DNA from: Mya arenaria
Taxonomy: Eukaryota; Mollusca; Bivalvia; Myida; Myidae
Reading direction: 5' to 3'
NCBI RefSeq assembly: GCF_026914265.1
Contig: NC_069129.1
Coordinates: forward strand, 18,337,945 to 18,401,944
Length of the DNA: 64,000 nucleotides
In this document: positions 45,761 to 60,500 of the stretch, piece by piece
Numbering within the stretch: the first letter of the stretch is position 1
Layout of the letters: each line of letters begins with the position of its first letter
Translations under genes and position numbers: made by a program
Notes under the pieces: generated by a model
What the model was told of the DNA's origin: nothing
Database searches by the model: none
The model's input: only the letters and a program-made list of their open reading frames with translations

Positions 45761-48700
45761 TAATTGCGTTCTAAAGACTACTCCTTGATCAACTAGTAAG
45801 GATTACATTAGTTATACACGTGTATTAAAGAACGAGATGGTTGAATCTGAAAGGGAGTGTTGACAGACCTGTGAGAAGTTAAGCCACAAATTCCGACACC
45901 TAGGTAGAATAAATCAAATCAAATAAGGTCCATATTTTAACCCCAATCGAAGCTTGTGTGCGTCTTTATTTAATTACCTTTAAGTGTCAATGACAAATCT
46001 ATCGTACCAAAAATATATATAACATTGATTTTGTTTTATACATGCAAATCCTTCAGTAAAGGGTTATTTAAGAATTGTATTAATGTGTTATATATTTGTA
46101 ATAAAATTGTGAACGCTAGATTTGTCAATTGCAATTTCAAAAAAGGCTTTCCAAAGATGGCGTTTCAAAGAATTACAAGGGGGGGGAGGCAAAACCACGC
46201 ATTTATATCTCCACACAGCAACAAGTCAAACCTTTGTTAGTTATATTTTATATTGCACAACAACGTTTCAAAACGTATCAAATCCATTACATGCTTTTAA
46301 ATCATAAAAAGGAGATGAAGGCGGAAGATTATATTGTTTAGATGCTTGGAATTCATATCGGGCGCATACATGCGTGAAAGCCCCGCCCAAAATGGCAATA
46401 CCCATGAAGCGTTTCTTTTCATGGCAGTTGAATAACAGTGTACACGTATCGAGTAGAACAACTACCTGTTCTTAAATTAACAAATACCTTGTATTTTTGA
46501 TGTCGAAATATATCAGCAGTGTGCAAAATGTAACGAAATACAAATTTCCACTTCGTTATTATCGTTTTCAATGTCAACGCTGAATAAAAAAACGCTACCC
46601 TAATAGTCTTCACTTGTTATAGCATAATAACACACTTTTCCTTACTGTGTTCGTGTTTACATCACTTTTAAATTTAAAATTTATACCGTTTGAACGGATC
46701 AATAAATTGTGATTACGTAGTGAATACTGAAATTTGTCAATTTTGATTTAAAAGCGAAAATTGAAATCACATGCGAACGTTCCACAGGCGAGCCGCTAAA
46801 CGATAATCGACCCTGGCCGATACTAACATATGCATTATTTTTCTATGTACACACTAATTTCATCGTAACATTTGAAATCGTTTTGATACGAAGCGTTTTA
46901 CTAACATATTTGCGAAATGTTAGATCGCCGTGATGAATCGTCGGCGGCATTTATGCGAAAATGAACTTTACTTCATTTGTATAGAATACTAGACAGTGGA
47001 AATATAAGCATGTATTCCCAACAAAACTTCCTGAGCATATGAGCCTTGACCCCCGCCCCCTTTAAGCGACTCGGACTTTAGAAGGTCAAAAGATGCCAGC
47101 AGAAAACAAACGCGAAGAATTTCCAGGGCGGAATAATCCAAAAATAATATAACAAGACAAGCAGAGCCATCGAGGAAGAAAAATGTCAAGACAAACTTTA
47201 GAAAAGTCTGGAAACATCATTACCATTGGACATGTATAAACAGATAAAAATTATCAACCTTAATAAATGTTGTTTTCAATTTATAGCTACGTGGCCACAA
47301 TATCCCCAGATAAAAACACTCCGAAATATCGCTAATGTATTTTCACCTGCACGCAAATCATATGTTTTTTTTATCTTAGAAGTCAAATTAGTTAAACATG
47401 AATTTCTTTTTCTTTGCATTAACCTATATTGTGCTCTCTGAATGGCTGTGTCATTGCGTGTGCCAATAAAAGGCACGTTTTGACTTTCAGGTGGTTATCA
47501 TTTATTTTCAAATTAAAAATAATTAACATATAAATACCACGAAACACAGAGGGACAAGCCCAGAAGTCACGCATTTAAGTACAAATCTGTTGAGAGACAC
47601 ACTAATATGGCCAAATAGACAATGAAAAAGACAAGAGGACGCATGAATAAATGATAAGCAACAAAAGAATCGAAACTGTCAAGTTAATGTTACAGTTACC
47701 GCCTTGGAAATCAGTTAGCATATACTCGTATTAATATCAATTAATTCTTTGTACACATTTAAATTTTAAAATATCTAGCACTTGAATAAGTTATTCATCA
47801 ATTCATTTATTGAAAATTTAGTCAACTCAAACGGCTTTGTAAAAAGCATTATAAAAACCTTGTTTCTATCTTAAACATTGTAAGCACAATTTTGTTCATC
47901 AACAAACAACGAACAGTTGTGTTTCTTAGAAACATTGTGTACAATCTTAATCCTTTCGTTGCAAAACACAATCATATTTAATTTGTGCGCAGTCAAATTT
48001 TGAACATTTTGTTCCGATTCTATAAGTCTTTGTTTATTGGATATTATATTCAACACTTCTTTCGGCAATTGAATAGAAAGCGGATCACGAAGCGTCTGAC
48101 GAGACCCACCAGTGTCATTAGGACTCATTGCCCGCCACGGGAAAAAAATAACGTTTGGAGTAATATATAAGCGTATAGGATATTTTTAACAATGATATAT
48201 GTACATAGTGTTCTAGTTATTCATTGTGCATTTGTAAAACAAAGAAACTAAACCTTATGTGTTTATAGAATAAAGATACACAACTCTTGTAAGCGTTGAA
48301 CAAAATCGGATAATGTGGTTTTCTTTCTTTTCACCGTTAAACTCTTTGCGGATTAAAATGTCGCTAAGAAATTGGTTACGAGTCCGGATAAGTTTCTCTC
48401 TTTATACCGTTCAATTATTTTCGGATTGAAATATCGCGAAGAAATAGGTTAAGAGTCCGGGCTAGGGTTAAGTTCAATAGTGTTAATATAATCCAAAACA
48501 CTTGCTCTTATATCCGATTCTTTAAATTAATCCTTTGGCAAATTACTGACGTCATTACTTAGTGTTAATACTACGGTTTCGGCCCAAGGCTAGTATTTAC
48601 TGAACTATGTCACATGTGCTATGTCAGCTATGTGCCTTGATAATTTGCCCCTATTTTTCGCCCTGTGAGCTTTGCCCACTGTCCCTTTGCCCTTTGATTT

Positions 48701-49430
48701 TTGCCCTGTGTTTTTTCCTTGTGTTTTTGCCCTCCCCCCCCCCCCCCACAATTTTACTAGTACTGATATTAGCTTAAATATAATGTAATTAGAATTTAAA
48801 CATTTAGACTAGTTCAAAACTTATATGTGGAAAGTTTAATTCATAAGAAGTATGGTAAATTTGAAGTGCGTTGATGACTTAAGTTATAACAGTATGTACA
48901 AGGAATTCGGATGAGACAATTCATTTTTCAGTGATTATTTTGTTGATGACTTTGCTATATATATATAATATAGGGAAAATATTTTAAAAAAATGATTGTG
49001 TATGGTCACATTTCTAAGTATCTATCGTGCCTGATTACAACACTACATATAAAGTTCGAAAAACGGGGTAAGTTTGAAAGTTCGATTTTTTTTTCAAACA
49101 AAAATGTATTATCACAAGTTTTGATTTCATAACAATTAAAAAAGTTTGCGTCATAAAGTCATATAACCGTTGGTTGGTTTATAACATATGTTTTTTTTGG
49201 TTCTGTCGATATGAAAAATCAGTTGCACTTGTCAGATAGTTTTTAAATATTTCTTCATCACTTATCTAATCTGCACGGTTTGTGTTCCAGATGTTGCTTA
49301 AACATGATAGTTTGGGAGTGAAAGAAAATTGGTTTACGCCGCTTTGTATTTTTTCCTAAAGACGCAGATGTTTTGCACGCGTCGGAATATGTTGCGATGC
49401 CACACGGTAACAAACCTATAGCCTCTATTT
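45761..49430. other. Intergenic, no gene supported
   Basis: AT-rich. It holds a two-copy direct repeat at about 48343-48478 (GCGGATTAAAATGTCGC, then AAGAAATTGGTTACGAGTCC, and a diverged second copy 77 bp on), TTTGCCC-rich sequence at 48640-48735 and a C-tract at about 48735-48748. An 85-aa ORF (47871-48128, - strand) has no recognised family. Confidence 0.45.
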
Positions 49431-49439
49431 GTTCATATC

Positions 49440-49760
49440 ATTCACATGCAGTGCTTGGCAGACAGAGAAAGTGGACGGGATAGGACGAGTTGGAGAGGAA
49501 AAATGGATAAATACGTAGGCCAGGGGAGTGAAAATTGAAAAGGATGTGAGGAGAAAAAGGGTACACAAGAAAGAAATACAAACATAGGAGAGGAGAGAGG
49601 AAATAAGTGAAATAAGGTTGTTTCGGGCGAATAGAAAAAAAATGGGTAAGTGAGAAGTAACTACGTAAAAAGAGAAATAGTGGGCTGGAATAAAGTGACA
49701 GTAAGATGTGTAATGGGGAAGGTAGTTGAAAGAAGGTAAGAGTGAATGGTTGAGAGAAGA
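49440..49760. repeat. Purine-rich strand-asymmetric tract
   Basis: The + strand is dominated by G and A (for example AGGAGAGGAGAGAGGAAATA) for about 300 bp. Two long overlapping - strand ORFs arise only because the CT-rich complement has few stops. Confidence 0.7.
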
Positions 49761-51900
49761 TGAGGTGGATAGAGGTTGATAATAGGACATGCACGGTAAT
49801 GTGAACGTCCGAATGGTAGATGAGCGGGTGTACATAAATCATGTTATGCACGACCATTTTTACATATGGGTGTTAGCTGAGTGAGAGTTCATTCATACGA
49901 GTGGTAGCTGAGTGTAAGTACAGGTCTCGTGCCATGTACGACCATGTATTCATATGTGTTGTAGATGAACTTGATGACTTTGTGCGACCACATGTACAAG
50001 CAGTGTCCCTGAGAGCCGGACTTTACCCATGAACAGAACAGGAATAGGAAGAGGGGAGTATTTCGTATAAATACCCGTTATTGGAAGTTATATAGCATTT
50101 TAAGTCTCTTATAACAGTATTAAGCTGAACTCATTTTTTATTTTTTAGCATAATTTGTGTATTTTTTCCCCAGTTTTGCAACAAAAATAAAACAACATAA
50201 ATAACCAAGTGATAACAAAATAAACTTATCACATTTCGTACACATTTTCCAGAAATAATTAAAAAAGCTATGACTGGCTTCTTCTAGTGCACGATACTTC
50301 GCAAAAATGAAATAACCACCGGATTCATTTTCACTAATGACAATAAATTTGTATTGTAAGTGTACAATTGGGATGAAAATAAAGTTATTATATTGTGTGT
50401 TTTTTCTAAAACACGTTAAGATGTCATGGAAAGAGTCTTATAAGTCATATTTTAGAGGCTCAATTTCACTTCCGGGTTTTATCACTTAATGTTCTTTATT
50501 AATCAATCGCGCTCCACTTAATATACCTTTCTCATTGAACTTCACTTCCAATGTGTACATGTGAACAATGTAAGATCCTACAATTTGAGATACTACATTT
50601 TGATAATCATGAATATGCACTTTCAAGCATACATAAATTATAGCAGTTATTCAGTTATCAAGGTTGAATTTATCGATAAAAGATTTGGAATGCAAACATT
50701 ATTAAAGCACGCACGTGAGCTTTATCAACGAAATGTATTTTCTACAAATGATTCGAACACGGTGCTTTCTTGGCCATGAGGAAATAAATGGACAGAGGGA
50801 AGCTTGTTAAGCTTGTTAATACATGCATGAGAAAACTATTTCATTATGTAGTTTAAATTCAATATCTGTTTTGGATAAATGATTATGCATGTAAGTATAC
50901 TATGGCTGTTGATCGAAAATATCTTTAGATATTTACATTATAAGAACTTAATATGTAATCAGTAAGTTTTGTTGTATGCGGTTTATAAAATCCCAGCTTG
51001 AACTTGAGCATGTTTACCAAAACTTTGTTTGTTTCTTTGCAATACACCTACATATTTTTTCACAACTTTAACTTTCTGTTGTAAAATATGTACAAGTTAT
51101 GTATATGATTATTATGTATATAATTTATGTAGTTGTAAAGCAATCAATTATGACTGAGCTTTATTTTTTTACTTAAAACTGCTTTATAACTGTCACGATG
51201 GCACTGGCCTTCAAATCTCAAAAAAATAGCAAGCATGTGCAGCTTAACAGATAAAGGTGCATACTAGCAGGTTGTTTAAACTCGATACATAGAAATAGAA
51301 AATAATACATTTTAACGATTTAAAAGAGAGAATGTAGATTTCAAATGGAAATGCATTATATTCGCTGATGAATACGAAGGATTCTTTAGAAAATACTTCC
51401 ATTTTAAATCAGCTATTTTATATCGTCTTGAGTAAAATGCGGTACACGTAATCTGGTAAAATTTAACTTTAAGTTATGTTTTGGATTGCCAAACGTCGCA
51501 AAGACGTTAAAATAAACTTGTTTGAAAATATATTTAAAGACACAATTCAATTCATGGAAATCCAGTGGAATACAAAACTATTCAGATTCTACTTTTGTCT
51601 TGTGGACATGTTCCGTGCATTTCGCGAGTATTTTCTTACTTATTGCATCCTGTATTAAGTAAAATTTGACGATTTTGGCGCAGCCCCCGGATCCGCTTAT
51701 GCATACTAATACTACTACTATATTATAGTGTCCCGGCGTCCATTGTACAAGTAAACATTACTTAAAGTGGATATGGAAGCTAATAAAATACAAAAAATAC
51801 GAATAAAAACTCACGATTTCATGTTTATCCCGATAAAATTATTTAAGTCTAAAGCACTAATAAGGATAATAAAATGCACAAAAACTCATAAATTTTTCTT
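49761..51900. other. Intergenic, no gene seen
   Basis: AT-rich. A TGTACGACCA(T/C) motif with GTGTTAGCTGA-like sequence recurs loosely at 49850-49990. No exon was recognised. Confidence 0.45.
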
Positions 51901-51903
51901 ACC

Positions 51904-52410
51904 ATGCTGATGGTAACCACTAGCTGGATCATACGTTTTTTTAATACAAATGAAGATGTCTATTCAAGTGGTTCGTATATTTGGTGTGAGGATTCTCCAG
52001 TTTATAATTCATTTAATAATATTTACCTGTTTGATACCTTTGAAAATGACATTTTTCCTTATGATAGCTTAAGCTTAGTGTTTCAATGTGGAGATTTTAA
52101 TAGTAGAATTAGTAATGAAACGACTATGTAATTCATGATTAATGCAATATATATGTTGATGACATTGAACAAGATAGTACCCCTGTCAGTGCCAGTCTAG
52201 GCAAAACTCACAATAGTCATGGTATTAAATTATTCTATATTTTTAAATCACCGTGTATATGTATGGTTGCATTATTCATACAAATCAGTTCATCTTTTTG
52301 GCTTGTAACGTTATTACTGTTATTGCTTATTTGTTATGTAGTGAACGACATTTATCAATAATCAATTTATTTCACAATTATCTTTGAAACATTACAGTAA
52401 TGTTTTTTGT
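51904..52410 (+). pseudogene. LINE endonuclease fragment
   Basis: The open part (51904-52131) ends VFQCGDFNSRISNE, the GDFN catalytic motif of apurinic-type LINE endonucleases. After it comes NSHGIKL (about 52219) and blocks parallel to the endonuclease of the LINE at 10640. It is cut off before the RT and broken by stops. It is a short remnant of the same or a close LINE family. Confidence 0.65.
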
Positions 52411-53094
52411 GGTGACTTGGCATTGCAATATGCAATGTGGAATTGTTAATTACGTAAATATCAACATTTCTTTTATAATAAATTCATTGAGCATCTAAAC
52501 CTGTTGTGAATTTGTGATTAGAGAATAAGTGTTGGGTTTGCATACAATAAATTTGTTGAAGTGAAAAAGCAAGATAATTGATTGTTTTATGTGCTCGAAG
52601 AATGTTTGCATTTTCATTTCTCCCGATATACATTTGATTATACATTGATGATTTAATTGATATTGCATTGTCAAAAAATAAATAAGTGACCAACAATGAT
52701 TGAGTGAGTTAATACACTAAGTGGTGAACATTATACAAGATCTGGACTTTTGATATGTTTATAAATACTTGTGACTTGTGTGACTTAAGTGATAATTGAT
52801 TTGTAATATACAGAAGAAGACTTGTAATTAGAAGAAGAAATTAATTTTAATGAAGCTTCAGGAATTATAACCGAAAAAGAGCGAGAAATGTTGATAAGGG
52901 TATTGATGCGAAAACCTACAGAAACTGGGGGTTTAAACCAGTTTAAGTGCACAAACCTCACTCATATCCCAACAATCCTAAATAAAGAAAAAACGCAAAA
53001 GTTAAATCGTATAAAAGTAGGTATTAACTTGAGGAAACGTAACAATAAAACAAATAATAACAAACTTATAGGAAAACCCAAATTACTTCTATGA
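52411..53094. other. Intergenic, no gene supported
   Basis: AT-rich, with a lysine/asparagine-rich 68-aa ORF at 52888-53094 that is not recognised. It may belong to the LTR fossil on its right. Confidence 0.4.
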
Positions 53095-54440
53095 TTAGAG
53101 ACCCCAACTCTTTATGCAGACGGAGGAATACAATTCAGAGGACCTAATGCAAATACTTTTTAAAGATACGATGCAGTCATTGTTTGACCCTGAAGCAGAA
53201 GTGATATATTGCTGATCCTCAGAAAGCTGCAAGCTGATAGAGATCCTTTGAAGAGTCAAACCGGAACGGACTACAGTCAGGAAATATTGAAGACATGAAC
53301 ACCAACTACAATGGGAAATCATTCATATCCAAAGTTCCCCATATTCTATGGTGAAGTAGGGAGGTAAATTGGAATAGCTTCAAGTTTGAAATTCAATGTG
53401 TTTTTGATGGTTAATCACATACAGAGGAACAAATCATGTTTGACATTAGAATAGCAGCTTGCAGCTGATAAAATATGAAACAAGGGCCAGGAGTGATAGT
53501 TTATCAGGCATTAGAGAATCTGTAAAGTTGATATGGGAGTGTCGAATCCAAAAAGAGTACCATGAAGAGGTTCTATACTTTTGAACCGAAACCCGGGAAT
53601 CAGTTGAGTGCTTTGCAACCAGATTGGAAGATCTTTTCGACAAACTTTTGAACTTGGTAGCTTCAGATTCAGCATAACACAGGTACTGAAGAAAGTCTTA
53701 TATTACGGACTTATGGAAACTTCAAAATTTTTGGCTACTGATCTTGTTTCTGTAGCTTTTCATATAAATATTATCTAAAACATAAGTCGGTCTATCAATG
53801 TAATCAAGGAATATGACTAGTTCTGGACGAAATTTAGGAAGATTGAGATGGACATGAAGGCTAGCAGTCCAAAGGGAATTCCTAAAGCTCCTTTTAGACT
53901 AGGTTCACATGTTCTCCAAGAATTATTGAATGATTGTTCAGAACTCTAGGCTGAAATATTTTTACAGATAACATCACTCCATTCACCGTGGTATCTCAGC
54001 TTCCGTACAATGGTAATTAGGGAGAGAGAACTATGCAAGAACAAAAATGTCCTGGTGTGGTGAAATGTGTTGCAACGCAGAAGATCATTTTAGATATCAA
54101 TCAGAGTCTGGAAATGACCGGATACACAGATCATGACCTAAATTATACTTCCACTTCAGCCATTGTTTACGAGTGCGTGAGTGTCGCTCTCTATCTATCG
54201 ACGTGACACCTACTGGTATCCAATACACAGGGGAAAAGAAGTTTGAAGTTAAAGAAGAAGAGGTTTTTAACAAGAGCGATGAAGAGAAGAGTCATATACT
54301 AGACAATTTGAACATTGACGAATCCAATATACGAGATGAAAGTCAGGAAAATGAATTAATTGAACTATTTAGGAAACACATAGATATGCATGTTTTTCAT
54401 TTGCATTTCATATTCATTCAGAATGAAACGATTTGTGATC
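53095..54440 (+). mobile_element. LTR retrotransposon (Ty3/gypsy-like) gag/pol fossil
   Basis: Segments on the + strand resemble the gag-like protein of Ty3/gypsy elements of molluscs (a PKFP-IFYGE type start and a later ESVECFATRLEDL type block), followed by a piece resembling the linker before the reverse transcriptase. Open frames are short, and the region is broken by many lesions. Neither LTR, nor integrase, nor a complete RT is visible, so it is an old, partial copy. It ends about 100 bp upstream of the start codon of SAMHD1 copy B. Confidence 0.55.
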
Positions 54441-54546
54441 GAAAATAATCTCCGAATAATGAACACACATACAGTTGTCCTTTAATACGCCTAAGCACCA
54501 TGCATGCGCACTATCATTAAGCTTTTATTTCTCACCAACAGTAACC

Positions 54547-57500
54547 ATGACATCCCAGTCACACCATATGGATGTGGGGCTTGTATCTTCACAAGAGTCA
54601 GAAAGCGAACCACCGCACAAAAGACCTCGTTTGGACGACGAACATTTGAAATGGGATGTAGAAACAGTTGCTGTAAAGCTTAAACAAGCGGGTCTGGATA
54701 AAGTTGCCGACAATTTTCGTGGTAATGTTTTTTTAAGCACATGGTTGAAATAATGTGAATTATGAATGAATGATAACTCTGGCTGGAGTAAAATGATAAC
54801 ATTTGATATTTTTCTCTCTGGCTTGAGAAATACTACTTCTTACTAATAGTTGGTTGCAGTTAAAACTAATCTTAAATTGGGTTTGTGTCCGGAAACAAGT
54901 TTAGTGTGTTTCAATGCTAAATACGTTTGATTAAAAACAGTTTGGTATCTACCATACCTACTTATTGAAACTTATTTCCCCATTTCATTCATTGATTCCT
55001 TTTTTTATCTGGGACTTTGCCTGTTATGACCAGCATCTATATTGGCGAGAAAGTACAGACTTATGAATATAGCCACATTCATTGAACATTTTAAGGAAGC
55101 ATATAGTTTGTATTGATGTTGGTAATCCATTCCATTTGCATTTTGATTTTGATGAATAATGATTATTTTTTATAAATTTCAGCGTGATTCACAACTTGTT
55201 TTAGTCGATATTTCTCATTTTATTGTTAACAAAACGTTATGGATACTATAAATTGCTTTTAGCCGTTCATAAGATTGCGACGTAAATGCGAATTTGAAAG
55301 CAATCCAAATAATCTTAAATCTCAAATAATCATAATAATATTGGTGATTGACCTAAGCAAACATATATTTATAGATAATAACACATGAATGGGAAATGTG
55401 TTGACTAAAATACCATGCATAACAATACCTACTACAAATAGTCAAAACGTCCTCAGAATTTGATTATTTATAAGCAAAATATTTGAGAGATGAGAGCAAT
55501 ATGCATATATCCTAGTACATAGAGGTTTATCAGTTATTGTTATGAAACTTGCTTATTGTATGTATTGTGTACATTGTAAAATAAATATATCATGTAAAGA
55601 GGCACAATTTTGTGCTTAAATTATTAAATAAATGTGTTGAATATATTAAAAAAATCATCAATTTACATTACCTATAAGTTGGTTATGAAAAGCGCTGATC
55701 GCGTACAGTTTGGGCCACTCAAAATATTTTTGGATTCGACTTTTGTGCACTTAAACATAATTGTAAAACAAATAAACTCACCCTTGTAGCACCAAAAGCC
55801 TTTCAACGCTTTTCGCGCTTTCATTTTTGTACTGATGGGAGCAGTTTCAATAAAGTTTTTAGTAAATTTAAGACGTAAAAAATGAGATTTTCTTAATGTC
55901 ATTGTTTCATTATTTTGGTACATATAAGTGTGAAATATGTTAGCCATCATTGAAAATGAACACGATGTTGAGGATATAAAAAATCGATACCAAGTTACGA
56001 CTCAAATTCTTTATTGAAACGGCCCCCAGAAGTAACATTAGCTCTTCAGTGAGGTTAAATTTCTTAGTATTAATATTCCAAGTCCATAAGAATATACCTT
56101 GCTTGTAAAGAGTTATTACCCTGAAATCGTCTTACATGCAAATCCAAAATCAATCGTTAGTGGCTAATTGTATGACAATGGAAGTAAATTTTCTTATAAA
56201 AAGAGATAAAATAAAGTTAAGACCGACAGATACAACAACACTCCACTGCCTTATATTCTCTCCCATCCAAAAGACGTTTCAGAAAGAAGATTAATTATCT
56301 GAATGGAAACTGAACACTGTCGCTGAGTGTTTGAGTACAATATCAAATGTATTTCTACACCATCAACGATGCAGTGTATTTGTTTAAAATAACAAATATG
56401 TTTGCTTTTACAGCCAGACTAGTATCCGTTGATTTTATGGATTTTATTTAAAAAAAAATGTGAAATATAAATATGTTAAAATAGATTCAATGAGGTGAAA
56501 CAATTTTATGTTTATGTACCTAGTGATCCCGCGTTTTTTTTTTTGCAAACTCCACGCAGCGGTGGTTACTTCCCTTCGTGGGGAAGCTCATCACACGGTC
56601 TGTCGTCCCTGGAAACATTACGTGTCAAGGAGCGTGAAACTATTTAATGTTAATGTACCTACTGCTCGCGCGTTTCGGAGCAAACTTTACGCAGCGGCTA
56701 CTTCCCTTCGTAGGGAGGCTATCTAAAATGTATGTCGTCAAACAGGAATATCCCAAACGGGGAAATACATTAAGAAAGAGCGAGAAATGTATAAAATAAA
56801 AATAAAATTTGTTGATTTAAGTAAACGATTGAATTTTATTTCACTCATGATCAGAAAATAATGTTTTCATGACCACGCGCGAAACAAAATTGAAGCTTAT
56901 ACTGACATCAACAAATATCCTCTAATGACACTGATTGTTTTATTGCCACATTTCTATCGAACACATAATGATAAAAAGCCAATGTCTTTAAAGTCATAAG
57001 CTTATGTGTATTTTATTGTACGCATTTTAACCGTTGAAACATGTACATATTTCATACCATATTTGTACTCACAGGTTTTAAGTTATTTTGAAACGGTTTT
57101 ATAATTTTTAGAGAAAGGTATAGCTGGCGATACGCTGACACTGATTGAAGACAATGATTTTGAACCAATGGGAGTTACGTAAGTGGTTATTATCCCAAGC
57201 CGAAAGGCGAAGGGGATATAGTAATGGTAGGTGATTGGTGTGTGTATGCATTTGTGTGCGTGTGCGTATGTGGTTTCGGGCCATCTTTTCTGGAGCATAA
57301 CATATAAATCTCATAGAGGAGAAATTCGGTGCATAGAAACAGTGCGTAACTCCGAGTACAGTTATTTTAAGTTATTTGTATTTGCTAATTTTCATTTTTA
57401 TCCTTAGACGAAGTTAATACTGTTTTTAAGTGGCGGGTAATGTGGCAGTGTTTTGACTGCTCTTGTTAAAAATCTTTATTGGAGGTGAAATGGGATGTTG

Positions 57501-60500
57501 TCATAACATTTGAAATTCTGTCACGTATTGAATTTTATTTCGAGAATATTTATCATTTATTCCAGCTTAAGCTGTTGTTTATTTTTTTTTACACGTTATA
57601 GAGACTGGACCGAAAAACTGAAATTACGGAAGTTTATTCGCACACTAAAGATACCTCCTTTTCCTTTACTAGGACGAAAGGTAAGTCTCTTAAATTGCAG
57701 GTGTGAAAAAAATCGTTGGTTTTTAAATGTAATTGAATAATGGAAAAAAATAAATGACGAGTATATCATATCTAACAAACGCTTAAATTTCAGAAATAGA
57801 ATCGCGTATATGTATGAACTTTTTTACATCTATGACATGGTATGATATTACGGAAATTGCATTTAAATCATTACGTTTCAAATACTACCCCGACTTGAAT
57901 AAATTAAAAAATGAAATATTAAATAAAGTAAATTTTATGAAAGGCAGTATAATAAGATCAAATTGACACGGACAAAAATACAAATTTAATCTCTCCAAAT
58001 TACTCTTAGAAAAACTACCTTACAATTTAATTACTTAGGTGTTCAACGACCCAGTTCACGACCATATAGATCTTCATCCACTGTGTGTTAAGATAATCGA
58101 CACTCCGGAATTCCAGCGTCTTCGATTCATAAAACAACTCGGCACCAGCTATTTCGTTTATCCAGGGGCATCCCACAACAGATTTGAGCATAGCTTGGGG
58201 TAAGCTTTTGTTTAAGAAATATCTTAAGCTTTATTTTATTCAATCATACGTAATCTGTTAGGGGTGTTTTAGGAAGGGAATCCGTTAAACTCGTGTAAAG
58301 CGACAGTATATGCAACATAACTTAATTATTTAACAGGGCTGTACACATTAATACATTTGTTGAAAAATCACTCACTTTTATTTTCTGACTGAAAACGTTA
58401 AAAAATGCTTGCGAGTAAACAAAAACATTGTGTCCGTGTCCAAACAAATTTCTCAAAATCATTAAACCATTGAACATACAACCAGTATCTTGATGCATAA
58501 GTTGACTATCAACATTTGTAATTCAAATTTTCTATCAAACCCTTTCTCCAGGGTGTGTCATCTAGCAGGTCAACTCCTTCGCGCAATACGCCAACGTCAA
58601 CCAGAACTGGACATAACAGACGTGGATGTTCTCTGTGTTGAAATAGCAGGCTTGTGTCATGACCTTGGTAGGGATAGACAATAATTGAATTATGGTTCTT
58701 GTACACATACATAGTATGTATGTATTTTTGCAATACATGCATAGTAATTGTTATATTTTCTTAATATGTTATATTGATGTATGATATCAACATGTTATAT
58801 TAAATTTTTTTTGTTAACCTTTTCCATAATTGTGTCAAACCAAAATTTGTAAAACAAAATCAAAGTTTTAATTTTATGCATAAGACATAAAACTTGTTTT
58901 AGTAGCTATTTGCAATTATGATCTTGTTGATATTGTATGTTAAAGGTCATGGCCCGTTTTCTCATTTTTTCGATGCCTTCATATCAATTGTGTCGCCTGA
59001 TGCCAACTGGAAGGTAAATCATATCAGACAAGTTTATCTCCTACTTCTTCTGCCTTTTTAAACCTTATTTCTTTATTTTTAAAAGCAATATTCCATATAG
59101 TAGGTATCAACATTTTTATTACTTTCATAAAGTCATTTTAAATAAAGTAATGTATCAGGTCATACCTTACACAATTGTGAACTGCAACATAAACGAATTT
59201 TGAAGAATTCTACGAACACACGGTATTTAACTAAACTAGACATGCTTTTTACAGAGTGTTTTAAAAACCAAACTAACTCTAATTAACATGTTTATGGTTA
59301 ATAATGGTGTGAGTACATATTTACATTACACAACATCATAATAGATAATTTACATTATAATCTCAATGAAATACATTGTCAACATGCCCCTCCCGCCTAT
59401 TATAAAACATGTATATTTTAAAAACTCTGTAATTTACACTTTTACAACGAATTTAATGTAGTTTAGTACATTTAGTACATACATTTTAAACTTCCTATTT
59501 CAAAGCTATAAAATGATGGTAATTTGGCAATTTCTGGAATTTTCGAAAATCCGTCTTTTAATGAAAGATAATATCATACAGATTATACGCCAAGTGTTTG
59601 TTCGTTTCTGTTAAAAAGTAAAAACATATTATCATAAAATAAACCAGTCAAAACTTAACATCATATTCTGTTAAGTGATGTGAAAACTAATGAATCTAGG
59701 TCACCTTACCATGAAACTAGATTAATATACATGGACAATAAATACATATATCAATATGTACTTTCTTTTTTGAATCCAACATGCAGCATAAAGATACATC
59801 GAAAAGAATGTTCAAATACCTTGTGGAGCAGAACCAGTTGACTGCAGAATTTGAGAAATATGACTTGACGGCTGGTGACCTGACTTTTATAGAGGAAATA
59901 ATCGCTGGACCCCATTTCAAAGACGTAAGCTCCATGTGTAATTCAAGTTCAAATCTAATTCACATTGATACTTTGGCTTATTTAGTACAATGCTATATAA
60001 TTATGCTTTATTCTGTCATTCAGGTATGTGTGGGAAGAACAAAAGATAAAAGCTTCTTGTACGAGGTAAATCATGCAACAGTTTATCAAATCGTTAATGA
60101 TTGTATGATGATAAGTGTGAAGTACTAGTCGAAAACAAACCAGAAGGAAACCGAGACGGCCAATAAACTAAACTACACACAAGAATTGGTAAAACATAAC
60201 ACACTTTATCATTCTTTGTCTTTATTGTCAGATCGTTGCCAATAAGCGAAATGGAATTGATGTAGACAAATGGGACTACTTTGCACGTGACTGCCTCATG
60301 CTGGGAATCAGAAACAATTTTGATTACACACGCTTTATACATTTTGCACGTGTTTTAGAAGTTAATGATGAATATCAAATCTGTACACGAGATAAGGCAA
60401 GTATGACTCGCGTAGTTTTTCCCTCAAAGTGTCATGTCAGGGTCTATTTCCTGTATTATTAAGACGATGTTTTATATTCATTGTGTCCATGTGCTAAACA

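Noticed and set aside
47871-48128. 85-aa ORF on the - strand (starts MSPNDTGGSRQTLRDP)
   Set aside because: Composition is plausible, but no family, promoter or splice partner could be recognised, so it was not called as a gene.
49425-49857. Two overlapping 136-139 aa ORFs on the - strand
   Set aside because: They come from a CT-rich complement of a purine tract that has few stops; they are low complexity, with no domain and no clear splice context.
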